Shown here piece after piece: positions 26,964-35,634 of a DNA stretch of 60,933 nt. The stretch covers positions 1 through 60,933 of the forward strand of contig CANRCX010000007.1 of NCBI GenBank assembly GCA_947629235.1. Reading direction: 5' to 3'. The number at the start of each line of letters is the position of its first letter. Position 1 is the first letter of the stretch. The notes below the pieces were generated by a model. The model saw nothing but the letters and a program-made list of their open reading frames with translations. It made no database searches and was not told the DNA's origin. This DNA comes from an uncultured Bacilli bacterium. Lineage in GTDB: Bacteria; Bacillota_I; Bacilli_A; RF39; UBA660. The translations under genes were made by a program, and so were the position numbers.

Positions 26964-28625
26964 TTATATCGATTTATTATGTTCTTGCTCTCTAGCTACC
27001 AAAGCATTATAAAACTTATCACTCATTAAAATATCTAATAATTCATCAATATTAAAAATTGCTAAAAATATATCTTCATCTTTTACTAAAATGTTCGTAG
27101 TATCTATTGCATTAGGAATATTCTCTTCAGTTTCTTTTAAATATAAGTTAAATAGTTGTTTATGCGAAAAAGCATTTCTTAATCTATGGAATATTTCTTT
27201 GTTACTAGGCCTTACCTTAGGAATTCCATCTGCATCAGGAATTAATTTGCTTTGGAATTGACTTAGCTTTAGTTTTTTAGATTCTATTTTTTTATTTATT
27301 TTTTTGCTTTTTGGTTCTATCGCTTCTAACGATGAAATTTTCCTTTGTAGGTCATCAATTATCATTTGAACTTCTTTTCCAGATGCATAATCAAATGCTT
27401 TAACTTTCGATAAATCAAATGAATCATAATCTATATATTGATCATAAATTTCTTCCTTATTACCAGAAAATAATAAAACTCCTAGCATATAGGCAAGAGC
27501 CATTTTTTTCTTAAATGTGCCATAACAATATGTATAGTCTGCAAAAGCCCTTGGGACAGACGGTTGTATTTTTTTACCTTTAGAATTACATTCTTCAACA
27601 TAACCATAAAATTTAGTATATCCAGCTTGATTGCTTAATAATTCTAATCCAAAATCTATATTATGTGATTGTGATGGTATTAATTCTATAACCATGATAT
27701 CATATAAAATTGTTTCAATCATATTTTGTTGAGAATTTATTTCCATAGAATAAAAGCCTTTTATGTTTTTAATTTCTGAAATAATTCGCTGATAATATTT
27801 TTGTCCCAATCCTACTAACTTGAAACCACCATTCGTAACTTCTTTTGTCATAGTAGGAATATCTTTTACAAGATTACCATTTTTCATTACATTTTCCCAA
27901 AATGTAGTAAGTTCTGTTTTTGCTTTAATTTTTTCTTCGTTAGTACCTTTTAAATATAACAACGGAATAAAAACATGAAAGTTATTGCTATTTAAAAATT
28001 GTTCTAATTCACTTTCATTTGCTAATGGTTTTTCTAATGTGCGAAGCATAAATGGTTTTAAAAACAAGTGTGTATAATTGATTACTTCAGAACGTTCAGG
28101 TGTAATCAAATTACCTAATTGAGCCAACCAAAAGCATCCAACTTCACAGTTTAATTCATTACCATGTTCTGTATTATCTATAACAAATACTCCTCTATTA
28201 AAGTCAATAGAAAAATTACCATGAGCTATACACTTTTTTATCACTCCTAATACCCATCTAGAATCATGAATTTCGTCTTTTAAAACATAGGCTGGACCTT
28301 TTATTACTAAGGAGTTTACAGGGTATAAATTAGGAAATATGTCCGTTTTATTCTTTACAAATTTTTCAATAATGTCGATACCTAGTACTTTCTCTATGTC
28401 TTCACTTTTTTTATTACTATCTACTATTTCCTCTTCATATGCAATAAATTTCATTGCCCATATAAATGATAAAAATTGTTGATCAGTTTGTAAAAATTTT
28501 TCTTGAAACTTTTTTAAATTGTATTCAAAAAAGTTCATATCATATAAAAGAGCCTTACTTTTATTTATAATATACTTCCAAAATTCTGAAGGAAGTATAT
28601 CCTCATTGCCATTATTTTTCATCAT
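26964..28625 (-). CDS. Putative HEPN-type protein with two RNase-like motifs
   Basis: About 553 residues from the ATG at 28625 (GGAG 5 bases upstream). (Numbers count from an upstream in-frame codon at 28667.) Two motifs fit the HEPN Rx4-6H signature: RWVLGVIKKCIAHGNFSID at 137-155 and RLRNAFSHKQL at 495-505; the second has the exact R-N-x3-H pattern. HEPN proteins are often RNases in abortive infection or toxin systems. There is no signal peptide or membrane segment. I do not recognise the full-length family. The gene is flanked by remnants (SEC-C copy, RhuM), so it sits in an accessory segment next to secA. Confidence 0.7.
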   Translation of the reverse strand: MMKNNGNEDILPSEFWKYIINKSKALLYDMNFFEYNLKKFQEKFLQTDQQFLSFIWAMKFIAYEEEIVDSNKKSEDIEKVLGIDIIEKFVKNKTDIFPNLYPVNSLVIKGPAYVLKDEIHDSRWVLGVIKKCIAHGNFSIDFNRGVFVIDNTEHGNELNCEVGCFWLAQLGNLITPERSEVINYTHLFLKPFMLRTLEKPLANESELEQFLNSNNFHVFIPLLYLKGTNEEKIKAKTELTTFWENVMKNGNLVKDIPTMTKEVTNGGFKLVGLGQKYYQRIISEIKNIKGFYSMEINSQQNMIETILYDIMVIELIPSQSHNIDFGLELLSNQAGYTKFYGYVEECNSKGKKIQPSVPRAFADYTYCYGTFKKKMALAYMLGVLLFSGNKEEIYDQYIDYDSFDLSKVKAFDYASGKEVQMIIDDLQRKISSLEAIEPKSKKINKKIESKKLKLSQFQSKLIPDADGIPKVRPSNKEIFHRLRNAFSHKQLFNLYLKETEENIPNAIDTTNILVKDEDIFLAIFNIDELLDILMSDKFYNALVAREQEHNKSI

Positions 28626-28725
28626 ATCAACTCCTATATTTATTATATCATTAATTGTATATATCACTAATAAAAAATGGTTAGTAAAATTATTTTGTTA
28701 ACTCTCTTTGTCATTATTTTTTTTA

Positions 28726-29145
28726 CTAATGTCTTTTAATGTTTTCACCAGTATTACCTTTAAGACGTTCATCATCTAACGTGAATCCTTTAATCATGCA
28801 TTCTTTTAATATTTCAGTAGCCCATTTTCTAAAATTAGGAGCTATTTTAGATTTAATATGACATTCTAAAGAAATAATCATATCTAAATTATAAAATAAA
28901 ATTTCTCTGATATCTCTCTATTTTTTTCTTTTCAAACTTGTCGGAAATTCTGATATGTTAAATTTATCTAATTTTCTCTCTAAATATATAATTCAACAAT
29001 ATTTGTTCTGAAGTTTAAAAAAATGCCATTTATTGTTGAGATAACCAAACAGTTTCATTTTCCAATTTTACATCAATTTTAGTTTCTCAATCACCAGATT
29101 GATAAATTATTGTATTATTAGAAACATCTTTGTTCTCAATTTATA
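28726..29145 (-). pseudogene. Decayed virulence RhuM-family gene
   Basis: No intact frame, but minus-strand translation gives ENKDVSNNTIIYQSGD, then KIDVKLENETVWLSQQ after a stop, and finally FYNLDMIISLECHI... FRKWATEILKECMIKGF and TLDDERLKG before a stop at 28726. These are the ordered hallmarks of RhuM proteins (IIYQ, LENETVWLSQ, YNLDMII, FRxWAT, DDERLK). At least two in-frame stops, one or more frameshifts, loss of the middle and no ATG mark it as dead. RhuM genes are typical cargo of genomic islands. Confidence 0.85.
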
Positions 29146-29397
29146 CGGCTAAAAGATATCAACAATTTATAATATCGCGACATCATTTATTTTACGTGAT
29201 TTTTTAATTTTTTTGTTGACAAAATTTAAATTAGATTATATTTTTTATTAATTAAAATCTTCTAAATTACTTTATTTATTTCATTTTCTTATTTTGATTG
29301 ACTTATATCTTTTGTTAAATTTCAAAATTTTTTCATAAAAAAATGTCAACAAAAATGTTAACACTTTTCTAAACTGTAAACAATTCTTATTTTACAA
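29146..29397. other. Non-coding stretch between RhuM remnant and secA
   Basis: About 250 bases, strongly AT-rich. It has a promoter-like TTGACA with TATATT-type boxes on the plus strand (about 29216) and an imperfect repeat around tgtcaacaaaaatgttaaca (about 29343-29362). No clear secA terminator and no gene seen. Confidence 0.5.
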
Positions 29398-31890
29398 TCA
29401 TTTTCCGCAACAGTTTTTATACTTTTTTCCACTTCCACAAGGACATGGATCATTTCTACCTATTTTTTTAGCTGCTTTCTTAGGTTTTGACTTAACCCCT
29501 TCACTACTATCGTTTGTTCTCATATTTTTAACTTCTTCTCTTTCAATATTTTGTCTTACTTCAGCATTAAGTAAGAAGCTAGATATTTCTCCACTAATAG
29601 TAGCCATCATATTATCAAACATTTGGAAACCTTCTAATGCATAAACTTGAAGTGGATTACTTTGAGCATAACCTCTAAGTCCTACACCTTCTTTTAAAGC
29701 TTCTAATTCATCTAATTGATTCATCCAATTCTTATCAATTATTCTAAGTGAAATAGATTTTTCAAAATCATTTTGTATTTCTTCTGGTACATCTTTTAAT
29801 TTATTATTATAATCTTCTACAACTATATTATAAATATAATCTATTATTTCTTCATTTGATTTATCTTTAAAATCTTTTTCAGTTAATTTTTTTCTTTTTA
29901 ATAAATGTGCATTAAAATGTTCAATAATATTATTAATATCATTTTCTGTTAAATAACCTTCTGGTTCAATATGAGAATTAATTTGATTTTTAACATAATC
30001 TTTAAATGTTTCTAATACTCTATCTCTTATGCTATCTTTATCAAGTATTTCATTTCTTCTTTCATAAATTATTTCTCTTTGTTTACTAATTACATTATCA
30101 TAATCAAGTAACCCTTTTCTTCTATCAAAGTTAAATCCTTCTACTTTCTTTTGTGCTGCTTCTATATTTTTAGATATCATTTTATTTGATATAGCTTGAT
30201 CTTCTTGTATACCTAAAGTTTGCATAACTGTTTTCATTTTTTCAGAACCAAACTTAAGCATTAAATCATCTTCCATTGATACAAAGAATCTTGTAGTTCC
30301 TGGATCTCCTTGTCTTCCTGCACGACCTCTTAATTGGTTATCAATTCTTCTTGAATCATGTCTTTCAGTACCAATTACAAATAATCCACCAAGTTCTTTT
30401 ACACCTTCACCTAATTTAATATCAGTACCACGTCCAGCCATATTTGTTGCTATTGTTACAGCACCTTTTTTACCAGCCCCTTCTATAATATGTGCTTCTC
30501 TTTCATGATTCTTAGCATTTAATAATTCATGTTTTACACCTGCTTTAGTTAATAATTGACTTACAATTTCACTTGTTTCAACTGATGCTACACCTACTAG
30601 TACTGGTCTTCCTGTTGCATGTATTTCTTTTACAGTCTTAACTAATGCTTTATATTTACCATTTAATGATGAATAAATTAAATCAACTTGATCATCTCTT
30701 ATTACTGGTTTATTAGTTGGTATACATACTACATAAGTATTATAAATATTTCTAAACTCTTCTTCTTCAGTTTTGGCAGTACCTGTCATACCTGATAGTT
30801 TATTATACATTCTAAATAAATTTTGGAATGTTATTGTAGCTAATGTTTTAGTTTCTTCATTTATAGTGACACCTTCTTTTGCTTCAATAGCTTGGTGTAA
30901 TCCTTCACTAAATTGTCTTCCATGCATAAGTCTTCCAGTAAATGTATCAACTATAATAACTTTATCATTTTCAACTACATAATCAACATCTTTTTTAAAT
31001 CCATAATTAGCTACTAATGCTTTATCTAAATTATGTACCATTACACTATTAGAAATATCATACAAATTATCTAATTTTAATAATTCTTCTGCATGTCTTA
31101 CTCCATCTTCAGTAAGAGTAACTCTTTTAGTTTTTTCATCTACTACATAATCATCTATTTTTAAGGCTTTAGCTACTCTATCAGCTTCTTTATAAACATT
31201 AGCACTCTTTGCAACTCCACCTGAAATAATTAATGGTGTTCTTGCTTCATCTATTAAGATTGAATCAACTTCATCTATAATTGCAAAGTTAAGTCCCCTT
31301 TGAGTTCTATTTTCTTTTCTTACAACCATATTATCTCTTAAGTAATCAAATCCTACTTCATTATTAGTTGTATATGTTATATCAGCATTATATGCCTCTT
31401 GCTTTTCTTGTGGACTCTTATCTCTTGTATTAATTCCAACACTTACTCCTAGCATTTCATATATTGGACCCATCCATTCTGCATTACGAGTTGATAAGTA
31501 TTCATTTGTTGTAATAACATGAACACCTTGTCCACCAAGAGCATTCAAATAAGCTGGTAATACTGTTGTTAATGTTTTACCCTCTCCAGTTTTCATTTCT
31601 GCAATATTACCCCTATGAATTGCAATTCCACCTATTAATTGTACTCTAAATGGTTTTTCACCTATTGCACGATAACAAGCTTCTCTTGCAAGAGCAAATG
31701 CTTCAACTAAAATATCATCAAGAGTTTCTCCTTTACTTAATCTTGTTTTAAATTCATCAGTTTTAGCTTTAAATTCAACATCTTTTAGTTTTTGCATATC
31801 TTCATCTAAAGCTTCTATTTCTGTAACTAATTTATCTATTTTCTTTAGTTCTTTTGTTTCATAATCAAATATACTTTTTAAAAATCCCAT
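29398..31890 (-). CDS. secA: Preprotein translocase ATPase SecA
   Basis: Motor of the Sec export pathway; drives unfolded preproteins through SecYEG. The 830-residue length is normal. Visible are Walker A MKTGEGKTL near residue 100, the DEAD-type VDSILIDEARTPLIISG, TIATNMAGRGTDIKLGEGV, the GRAGRQGDPG arginine-finger region, and the C-terminal zinc-binding CPCGSGKKYKNCCGK. It ends in TGA, which argues for the standard code. AGGAGG precedes the ATG. It is the likely route for the many exported proteins in this window. Confidence 0.98.
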   Translation of the reverse strand: MGFLKSIFDYETKELKKIDKLVTEIEALDEDMQKLKDVEFKAKTDEFKTRLSKGETLDDILVEAFALAREACYRAIGEKPFRVQLIGGIAIHRGNIAEMKTGEGKTLTTVLPAYLNALGGQGVHVITTNEYLSTRNAEWMGPIYEMLGVSVGINTRDKSPQEKQEAYNADITYTTNNEVGFDYLRDNMVVRKENRTQRGLNFAIIDEVDSILIDEARTPLIISGGVAKSANVYKEADRVAKALKIDDYVVDEKTKRVTLTEDGVRHAEELLKLDNLYDISNSVMVHNLDKALVANYGFKKDVDYVVENDKVIIVDTFTGRLMHGRQFSEGLHQAIEAKEGVTINEETKTLATITFQNLFRMYNKLSGMTGTAKTEEEEFRNIYNTYVVCIPTNKPVIRDDQVDLIYSSLNGKYKALVKTVKEIHATGRPVLVGVASVETSEIVSQLLTKAGVKHELLNAKNHEREAHIIEGAGKKGAVTIATNMAGRGTDIKLGEGVKELGGLFVIGTERHDSRRIDNQLRGRAGRQGDPGTTRFFVSMEDDLMLKFGSEKMKTVMQTLGIQEDQAISNKMISKNIEAAQKKVEGFNFDRRKGLLDYDNVISKQREIIYERRNEILDKDSIRDRVLETFKDYVKNQINSHIEPEGYLTENDINNIIEHFNAHLLKRKKLTEKDFKDKSNEEIIDYIYNIVVEDYNNKLKDVPEEIQNDFEKSISLRIIDKNWMNQLDELEALKEGVGLRGYAQSNPLQVYALEGFQMFDNMMATISGEISSFLLNAEVRQNIEREEVKNMRTNDSSEGVKSKPKKAAKKIGRNDPCPCGSGKKYKNCCGK

Positions 31891-31952
31891 GTCTATTTCC
31901 TCCTAATAAATATTATAACATAACGTTAAAAATGTAACAATATAAAGAAAAA

Positions 31953-31973
31953 GAGTTAATCACTTTCTAACTC
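31953..31973 (-). terminator. Terminator of the signal-peptidase-like gene
   Basis: GAGTTA / TAACTC stem overlapping the stop codon, followed on the minus strand by TTTTTCTTT. Confidence 0.75.
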
Positions 31974-32564
31974 CTTATCATCATTATCTTTTTCTTCATT
32001 TTTTTCTTTTTCTTTCTTTTCTTTTTCTATTTTCTTAGAAGAACCAATACCAAACATTTTTAATATATAATATACTTCATACATAATTAATGCTAATGGT
32101 GGTAATATTACAAATATTATAAATACTATTTTATTTTTAAAGAAATTTATAATATTTCCAAGACCATTAATAGTTTTTAAATGTGTACCAATTATTGAAT
32201 TATTTTTATAATTTCCACTATCACCTTCTAAAACATAATATTTTGGATTAGTATCAAGACTTATTTTTTCTACTTTATCAATACTTATATATACTTTATT
32301 ATTTGAATCAGATTTATATGAAAATATTTCATTTCCTACTTTTATAGTATTTATATTTTCTTTTTTTACTATTACTAATGATCCTTTTTTATATTTATCA
32401 TTTGAATTATCTTTATTAATTATTACATATACTTTATTATTACTTTCAGTGATTCCATATTTATTTTCTTTTAAAATAAAAGTACAAAGTAAAATAACAA
32501 ATAAAAAATATAATACAAAAACAACACCTAAAGTAATTTTTATAACTAATTTTTTATCTTTCAT
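31956..32564 (-). CDS. Signal peptidase I-like membrane protein without catalytic serine
   Basis: About 202 residues from the ATG at 32564. An N-terminal membrane helix (about 10-30), a soluble beta-rich domain and a second helix (about 145-168), then a long Lys/Glu tail. The domain follows the S26B/SipW signal-peptidase layout: KGSLVIVKK, KVGNEIFSYK, YYVLEGDSGNYKNNSIIG. But the catalytic serine motif that should precede GSLVIVKK is replaced by NSNDKYKK, and the His-type position reads VYISIDKV. It is therefore probably not a working peptidase. It may bind or regulate export substrates. It lies directly upstream in sequence order of hpf's terminator and downstream of it in transcription, between secA and hpf. 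Confidence 0.7.
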   Translation of the reverse strand: MKDKKLVIKITLGVVFVLYFLFVILLCTFILKENKYGITESNNKVYVIINKDNSNDKYKKGSLVIVKKENINTIKVGNEIFSYKSDSNNKVYISIDKVEKISLDTNPKYYVLEGDSGNYKNNSIIGTHLKTINGLGNIINFFKNKIVFIIFVILPPLALIMYEVYYILKMFGIGSSKKIEKEKKEKEKNEEKDNDDKELESD

Positions 32565-32621
32565 ACTAACCAACCTTCTTGATTAAATTTTACCATATTT
32601 ATTTTTATTATAAAAGAAAAA

Positions 32622-32637
32622 AGTAGATTTCTCTACT
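32622..32637 (-). terminator. Terminator of hpf
   Basis: AGTAGA / TCTACT stem with a 4-base loop at the hpf stop codon, followed on the minus strand by TTTTTTC. Confidence 0.8.
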
Positions 32638-33163
32638 ATTTTGCATCTATGATACCATAATCTCCATCGTTTCTCTTATAAGCAACATTGATTCTATCAG
32701 TATCTACATTTTTAAATACAAAGAATGTATGACCTAATAATTCCATTTGAGTTATGGCTTCTTCTTCATCTATTGGTTTTAAGAATACTTCTTTTCTTCT
32801 TACAATAGTTTGGCCATCTTCTTCAAAATAATCTTCAATTTCCATATCAGGTACTACTTCTTTAGTAGCTCTTTTATTACTTATTTTTCCTTTATATTTT
32901 TTAAATTGTCTTTCTAGTTTATCAACAACTAAATCAATAGCAGAATATAAATCTTCATTAGTTACTTCTGCTCTTATATTATATTTACCACTCCAAATAG
33001 TAACTTCTACCTTTTCATCTTTCCCTTTAGCAGAAATCAAAACTTTTGCTTCTACTACATCATTATCATCTAAATATTTTTCTACTTTAGATAACTTACT
33101 TCTTATGTAATCATTAATTGAGTCTGTAACTTCTAATTTGTTACCACGTATATTATATTTCAT
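32636..33163 (-). CDS. hpf: Long-form ribosome hibernation promoting factor
   Basis: Binds the 30S decoding region and, through its C-terminal domain, pairs ribosomes into inactive 100S dimers in slow growth. About 175 residues from the ATG at 33163, which has AGGAGG 8 bases upstream; the ATG at 33169 is too close. The N-terminal domain shows KLEVTDSINDYIRSKLSKVEK and AEVTNEDLYSAIDLVVDKLERQ; the C-terminal dimerisation domain shows IVRRKEVFLKPIDEEEAITQ and LLGHTFFVFKN. This is the long form of Firmicutes. Confidence 0.95.
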   Translation of the reverse strand: MKYNIRGNKLEVTDSINDYIRSKLSKVEKYLDDNDVVEAKVLISAKGKDEKVEVTIWSGKYNIRAEVTNEDLYSAIDLVVDKLERQFKKYKGKISNKRATKEVVPDMEIEDYFEEDGQTIVRRKEVFLKPIDEEEAITQMELLGHTFFVFKNVDTDRINVAYKRNDGDYGIIDAK

Positions 33164-33250
33164 ACACATATCCTCCTAACTAAAGGATAACATATAATCA
33201 AGATTTATTCTACTAATTTTACTCTTTTTTACATATTTTTATGCAAAATA

Positions 33251-33273
33251 AAATACACATTATTAGTGTATTT
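33251..33273 (-). terminator. Terminator of first cold-shock gene
   Basis: AAATACAC / GTGTATTT, a perfect 8-bp stem with a 7-base loop, overlapping the stop codon. The second cold-shock gene ends in the same stem sequence. Confidence 0.82.
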
Positions 33274-33493
33274 ATAGAAGTTTTAGTTCTATCTCTTTTA
33301 CATCAACAGCTTGACATCCTTTAGCTGTTTTAATTAATCTAAAATCAACTAATTCATCTTGCTTAAGAGACTTAAAACCATTTTGATCAATAGAAGTATA
33401 ATGAACAAATACATCTTCATTTACTAATCCTGAATATTCAATAAAGCCATATCCTCTTTGATTATTAAACCACTTCACACGACCTCTACTCAT
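33272..33493 (-). CDS. Cold-shock protein (CspA family)
   Basis: About 73 residues from the ATG at 33493, preceded by AGGAAGGTG. A single OB-fold cold-shock domain with RNP1-like GYGFIEY and RNP2-like VFVHYTSI, starting RGRVKWFNN. It would bind single-stranded RNA or DNA and melt structured mRNA. The neighbouring gene at 33663 is a close paralogue (most residues identical), and their leaders match, so this is a tandem duplication. Typical length is 65-75 residues. Confidence 0.95.
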   Translation of the reverse strand: MSRGRVKWFNNQRGYGFIEYSGLVNEDVFVHYTSIDQNGFKSLKQDELVDFRLIKTAKGCQAVDVKEIELKLL

Positions 33494-33580
33494 ATAACAC
33501 CTTCCTTCCTGTACTAAATATAACATATATCTATTTTTATGTACTAGAAAAGAATACTCTATATTTCGACATTATTTTTT
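33494..33580 (-). promoter_or_regulatory. Conserved leader of first cold-shock gene
   Basis: The region upstream shares blocks with the leader of the paralogue at 33885-33970: minus-strand TGTCGAA, TATA, GTAT, CTTTTCTA, AGTACAT, AATAGAT in the same order. This is consistent with a common promoter and structured 5' leader. Confidence 0.6.
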
Positions 33581-33641
33581 AGTTTTTGTTTAAAATACTA
33601 ATATTATTGTATAAACTTAATTTTTTATTATTGCAAAGAAA

Positions 33642-33664
33642 AAATACACAAACTTCGTGTATTT
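33642..33664 (-). terminator. Terminator of second cold-shock gene
   Basis: AAATACAC / GTGTATTT stem with loop AAACTTC, overlapping the stop codon; T-rich on the minus strand. Confidence 0.82.
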
Positions 33665-33884
33665 AAACAACAGTGAGTTCAACTTCCTTTACATTAATTG
33701 CTTGTGAACCTTTAGCAGTTTCAATTAATGTAAAGTCTACTATTTCGCCTTCTTTTAAAGACTTATAGCCTTCTTGCTCAATAGATGAATAATGAACAAA
33801 TACATCTTCGTTTACTAATCCTTCGTATTCAATGAAGCCATAACCTTTTTCATTATTAAACCATTTTACACGACCTCTACTCAT
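33663..33884 (-). CDS. Cold-shock protein (CspA family), paralogue
   Basis: About 73 residues from the ATG at 33884, preceded by GGGAAGGTG in the same setting as the other copy. It shows [18 protein letters not shown] and VFVHYSSI. Compared with the copy at 33272 most changes are conservative, with more glutamate here. Its own promoter and terminator make it independent of the other copy. Confidence 0.95.
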   Translation of the reverse strand: MSRGRVKWFNNEKGYGFIEYEGLVNEDVFVHYSSIEQEGYKSLKEGEIVDFTLIETAKGSQAINVKEVELTVV

Positions 33885-33970
33885 ATAACACCTTCCCTTC
33901 ATAAATATCTTAGCACATCTATTATTCATGTACTATAGAAAGGATACATTATAATTCGACAATATTTTTA
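33885..33970 (-). promoter_or_regulatory. Conserved leader of second cold-shock gene
   Basis: Carries the blocks shared with 33494-33580 (minus strand TGTCGAA, TATAAT, GTAT, CTTTCTA, AGTACAT, AATAGAT). TATAAT at about 33948-33953 may be its -10 box. Confidence 0.6.
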
Positions 33971-34000
33971 ATTATGTCATTAAATGTTATATTTTTGTCA

Positions 34001-34720
34001 TTAACTATTAATTAATAATTTTTCTATTTCTTTTCTATGTGATAAAGATACTATATGAAAACTATTACCATCTTTAAAATAAACTTTAAGATTATTCCAA
34101 TCAATTTTTAATATATTATTTTTATTTATTATTACTCCTTTTGATGAAACTATAAAGTTATCTGAAAGATATTTTTTAATTTCAGTTAAAGATATATTTT
34201 GATAATATGTTTCTCCAGTTGTAACTATTTTAGTCTTTCTTCCATCTCTTTGAATATAATTAATACTTGATAAATTAATAATATATTCTACATTCTTATA
34301 TGTATATCTATAAAATTTTTCAAAATTTAACATTTTTATACATATATCTATATTTTCATATATAGATATATTCATATTATTAGAATTTACTATTAAATCT
34401 AAAATATATAATTTAGATTTTAATACTTGAATACTATATTTATCACTTTTATCAAAATATATAAATGGAGTAACCCAATCATTCTTTTCATATCTAACAT
34501 ATTTAATAATATCAAGATTACTACATGATGGTGAATTTAAATCAACAAAGAAAATTGAATTACCTTTATCTTTATTAATATAATCCTTTAATTCATCGTT
34601 AAAACAATCAAATTCATGTATTTTAAAAAGTATTTTATTACTCATCATTTTACTAATAATTATTTTATTAATTTTAGTTCTTTCATTTATATTATTATTT
34701 ACTATAACAAATTTTATCAT
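34001..34720 (-). CDS. LytTR-family response regulator
   Basis: A 239-residue DNA-binding regulator. The N-terminal half is a receiver-like domain with a possible phosphoacceptor Asp in FFVDLNSPSC; the acidic pocket at the start (VIVNNNINE) lacks the usual Asp-Asp pair, so phosphorylation is doubtful. The C-terminal half (about 135-239) is LytTR-like: INYIQRDGRKTKIVT, then FIVSSKGVIINKNNI and FHIVSLSHRKEIEKLL. No histidine kinase gene is adjacent. AGGAGGG precedes the ATG. It resembles AgrA/ComE-type regulators of peptide signalling or surface traits. Confidence 0.87.
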   Translation of the reverse strand: MIKFVIVNNNINERTKINKIIISKMMSNKILFKIHEFDCFNDELKDYINKDKGNSIFFVDLNSPSCSNLDIIKYVRYEKNDWVTPFIYFDKSDKYSIQVLKSKLYILDLIVNSNNMNISIYENIDICIKMLNFEKFYRYTYKNVEYIINLSSINYIQRDGRKTKIVTTGETYYQNISLTEIKKYLSDNFIVSSKGVIINKNNILKIDWNNLKVYFKDGNSFHIVSLSHRKEIEKLLINS

Positions 34721-34769
34721 ATTATCACCCTCCTGATTAATTTTATTGCTAAATTTTGTGCAAAAAATA

Positions 34770-34823
34770 AAACTAGAATTTAGTAATCATGATGTAAAAA
34801 ATAAGTAAAACTAATTCTAGTTT
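34770..34823 (-). terminator. Terminator of the exported-protein gene
   Basis: AAACTAGAATT / AATTCTAGTTT, an 11-bp stem with a 32-base loop, followed on the minus strand by TTTTATTTTTTG. It abuts the LytTR gene's upstream region. Confidence 0.7.
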
Positions 34824-34866
34824 ATTTTAATACTTTTTGATTTACTTTTTAACTTATGAATTTAAT

Positions 34867-35577
34867 TTACGAATTTAATGCCATGTTTAGTCCACTTGCT
34901 TGATCATATACATCAGCTGCAGTTCCATAAAAATCAAAAACATTTCCATAGCCTAACATATCCAAAGTATATAGTTTACTATTTGCTTCTGATATTTGTC
35001 TCATTGCATGTTGATAACTTGCAAATACTCTACCTGATTTTTTGGCATAGTAAGAAGTCGAAACTATAATATTTGTTGTATCTGGAATCAATACAGAATA
35101 ACCAAAGCCATTATCAAATTTTTTAGGTGAGCTATACGTTTTATCATAATTTTTTCCTTGAACTACTGCCATTCCATATAAAGTAACTTTAGTATTATCT
35201 ACTAACGTACCTATAACATCATAACTTGTAGTTACTGGTGTACCTGCCCAATTGACTATAATAGTAACCAAGCACTCATCATTTAAACATGATTTACTTA
35301 ATGTCATCGTTCTACCTTTTTCATATACTTCAATAATAGGCATATACTCAGGTGTTTTAATTTTTTCTATTGGTTGACTCACTAAACCTAATTCCCTAAT
35401 TTTTGAAATACTCTCAGCAGTTACAAATTTTTGATAGCCTTCATAATACATATTAGTTATAAAATCATATTCATCTTTTGATAGCTCTACTCCATTATCA
35501 TTTGCATAATAACTTTCAGCTTTAACAAATGAAAAACTTAACAATATCAAAAATAAAGCAAATAAAACCTTCTTCAC
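34867..35577 (-). CDS. Exported protein of unknown function
   Basis: About 236 residues from a GTG at 35577, with AAAGGAG upstream; earlier in-frame codons run through that site. A classical signal peptide (VKKVLFALFLILLSFSFVKA, cleavage after KAES likely) leads to a mostly beta, soluble domain with one close cysteine pair (SCLNDEC) that could form a disulfide. There is no anchor. It follows a membrane-spanning XRE regulator and has a palindrome GTGCAA-N3-TTGCAC ahead of it. Function is unknown; a secreted effector or sensor partner of that regulator is possible. Confidence 0.75.
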   Translation of the reverse strand: MKKVLFALFLILLSFSFVKAESYYANDNGVELSKDEYDFITNMYYEGYQKFVTAESISKIRELGLVSQPIEKIKTPEYMPIIEVYEKGRTMTLSKSCLNDECLVTIIVNWAGTPVTTSYDVIGTLVDNTKVTLYGMAVVQGKNYDKTYSSPKKFDNGFGYSVLIPDTTNIIVSTSYYAKKSGRVFASYQHAMRQISEANSKLYTLDMLGYGNVFDFYGTAADVYDQASGLNMALNS

Positions 35578-35634
35578 AAAAAACACTACTCCTTTCACAA
35601 ACAAAATTTTAAATTTACTATATAAAAAAGTAAA

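Noticed and set aside
28519-28701. Small plus-strand frame at the HEPN-like gene start
   Set aside because: No ribosome binding site and mostly overlaps the sense gene.
26459-29397. Prophage or transposon in the accessory stretch
   Set aside because: No integrase, transposase, capsid or terminase reading was found; only cargo-like genes and remnants.
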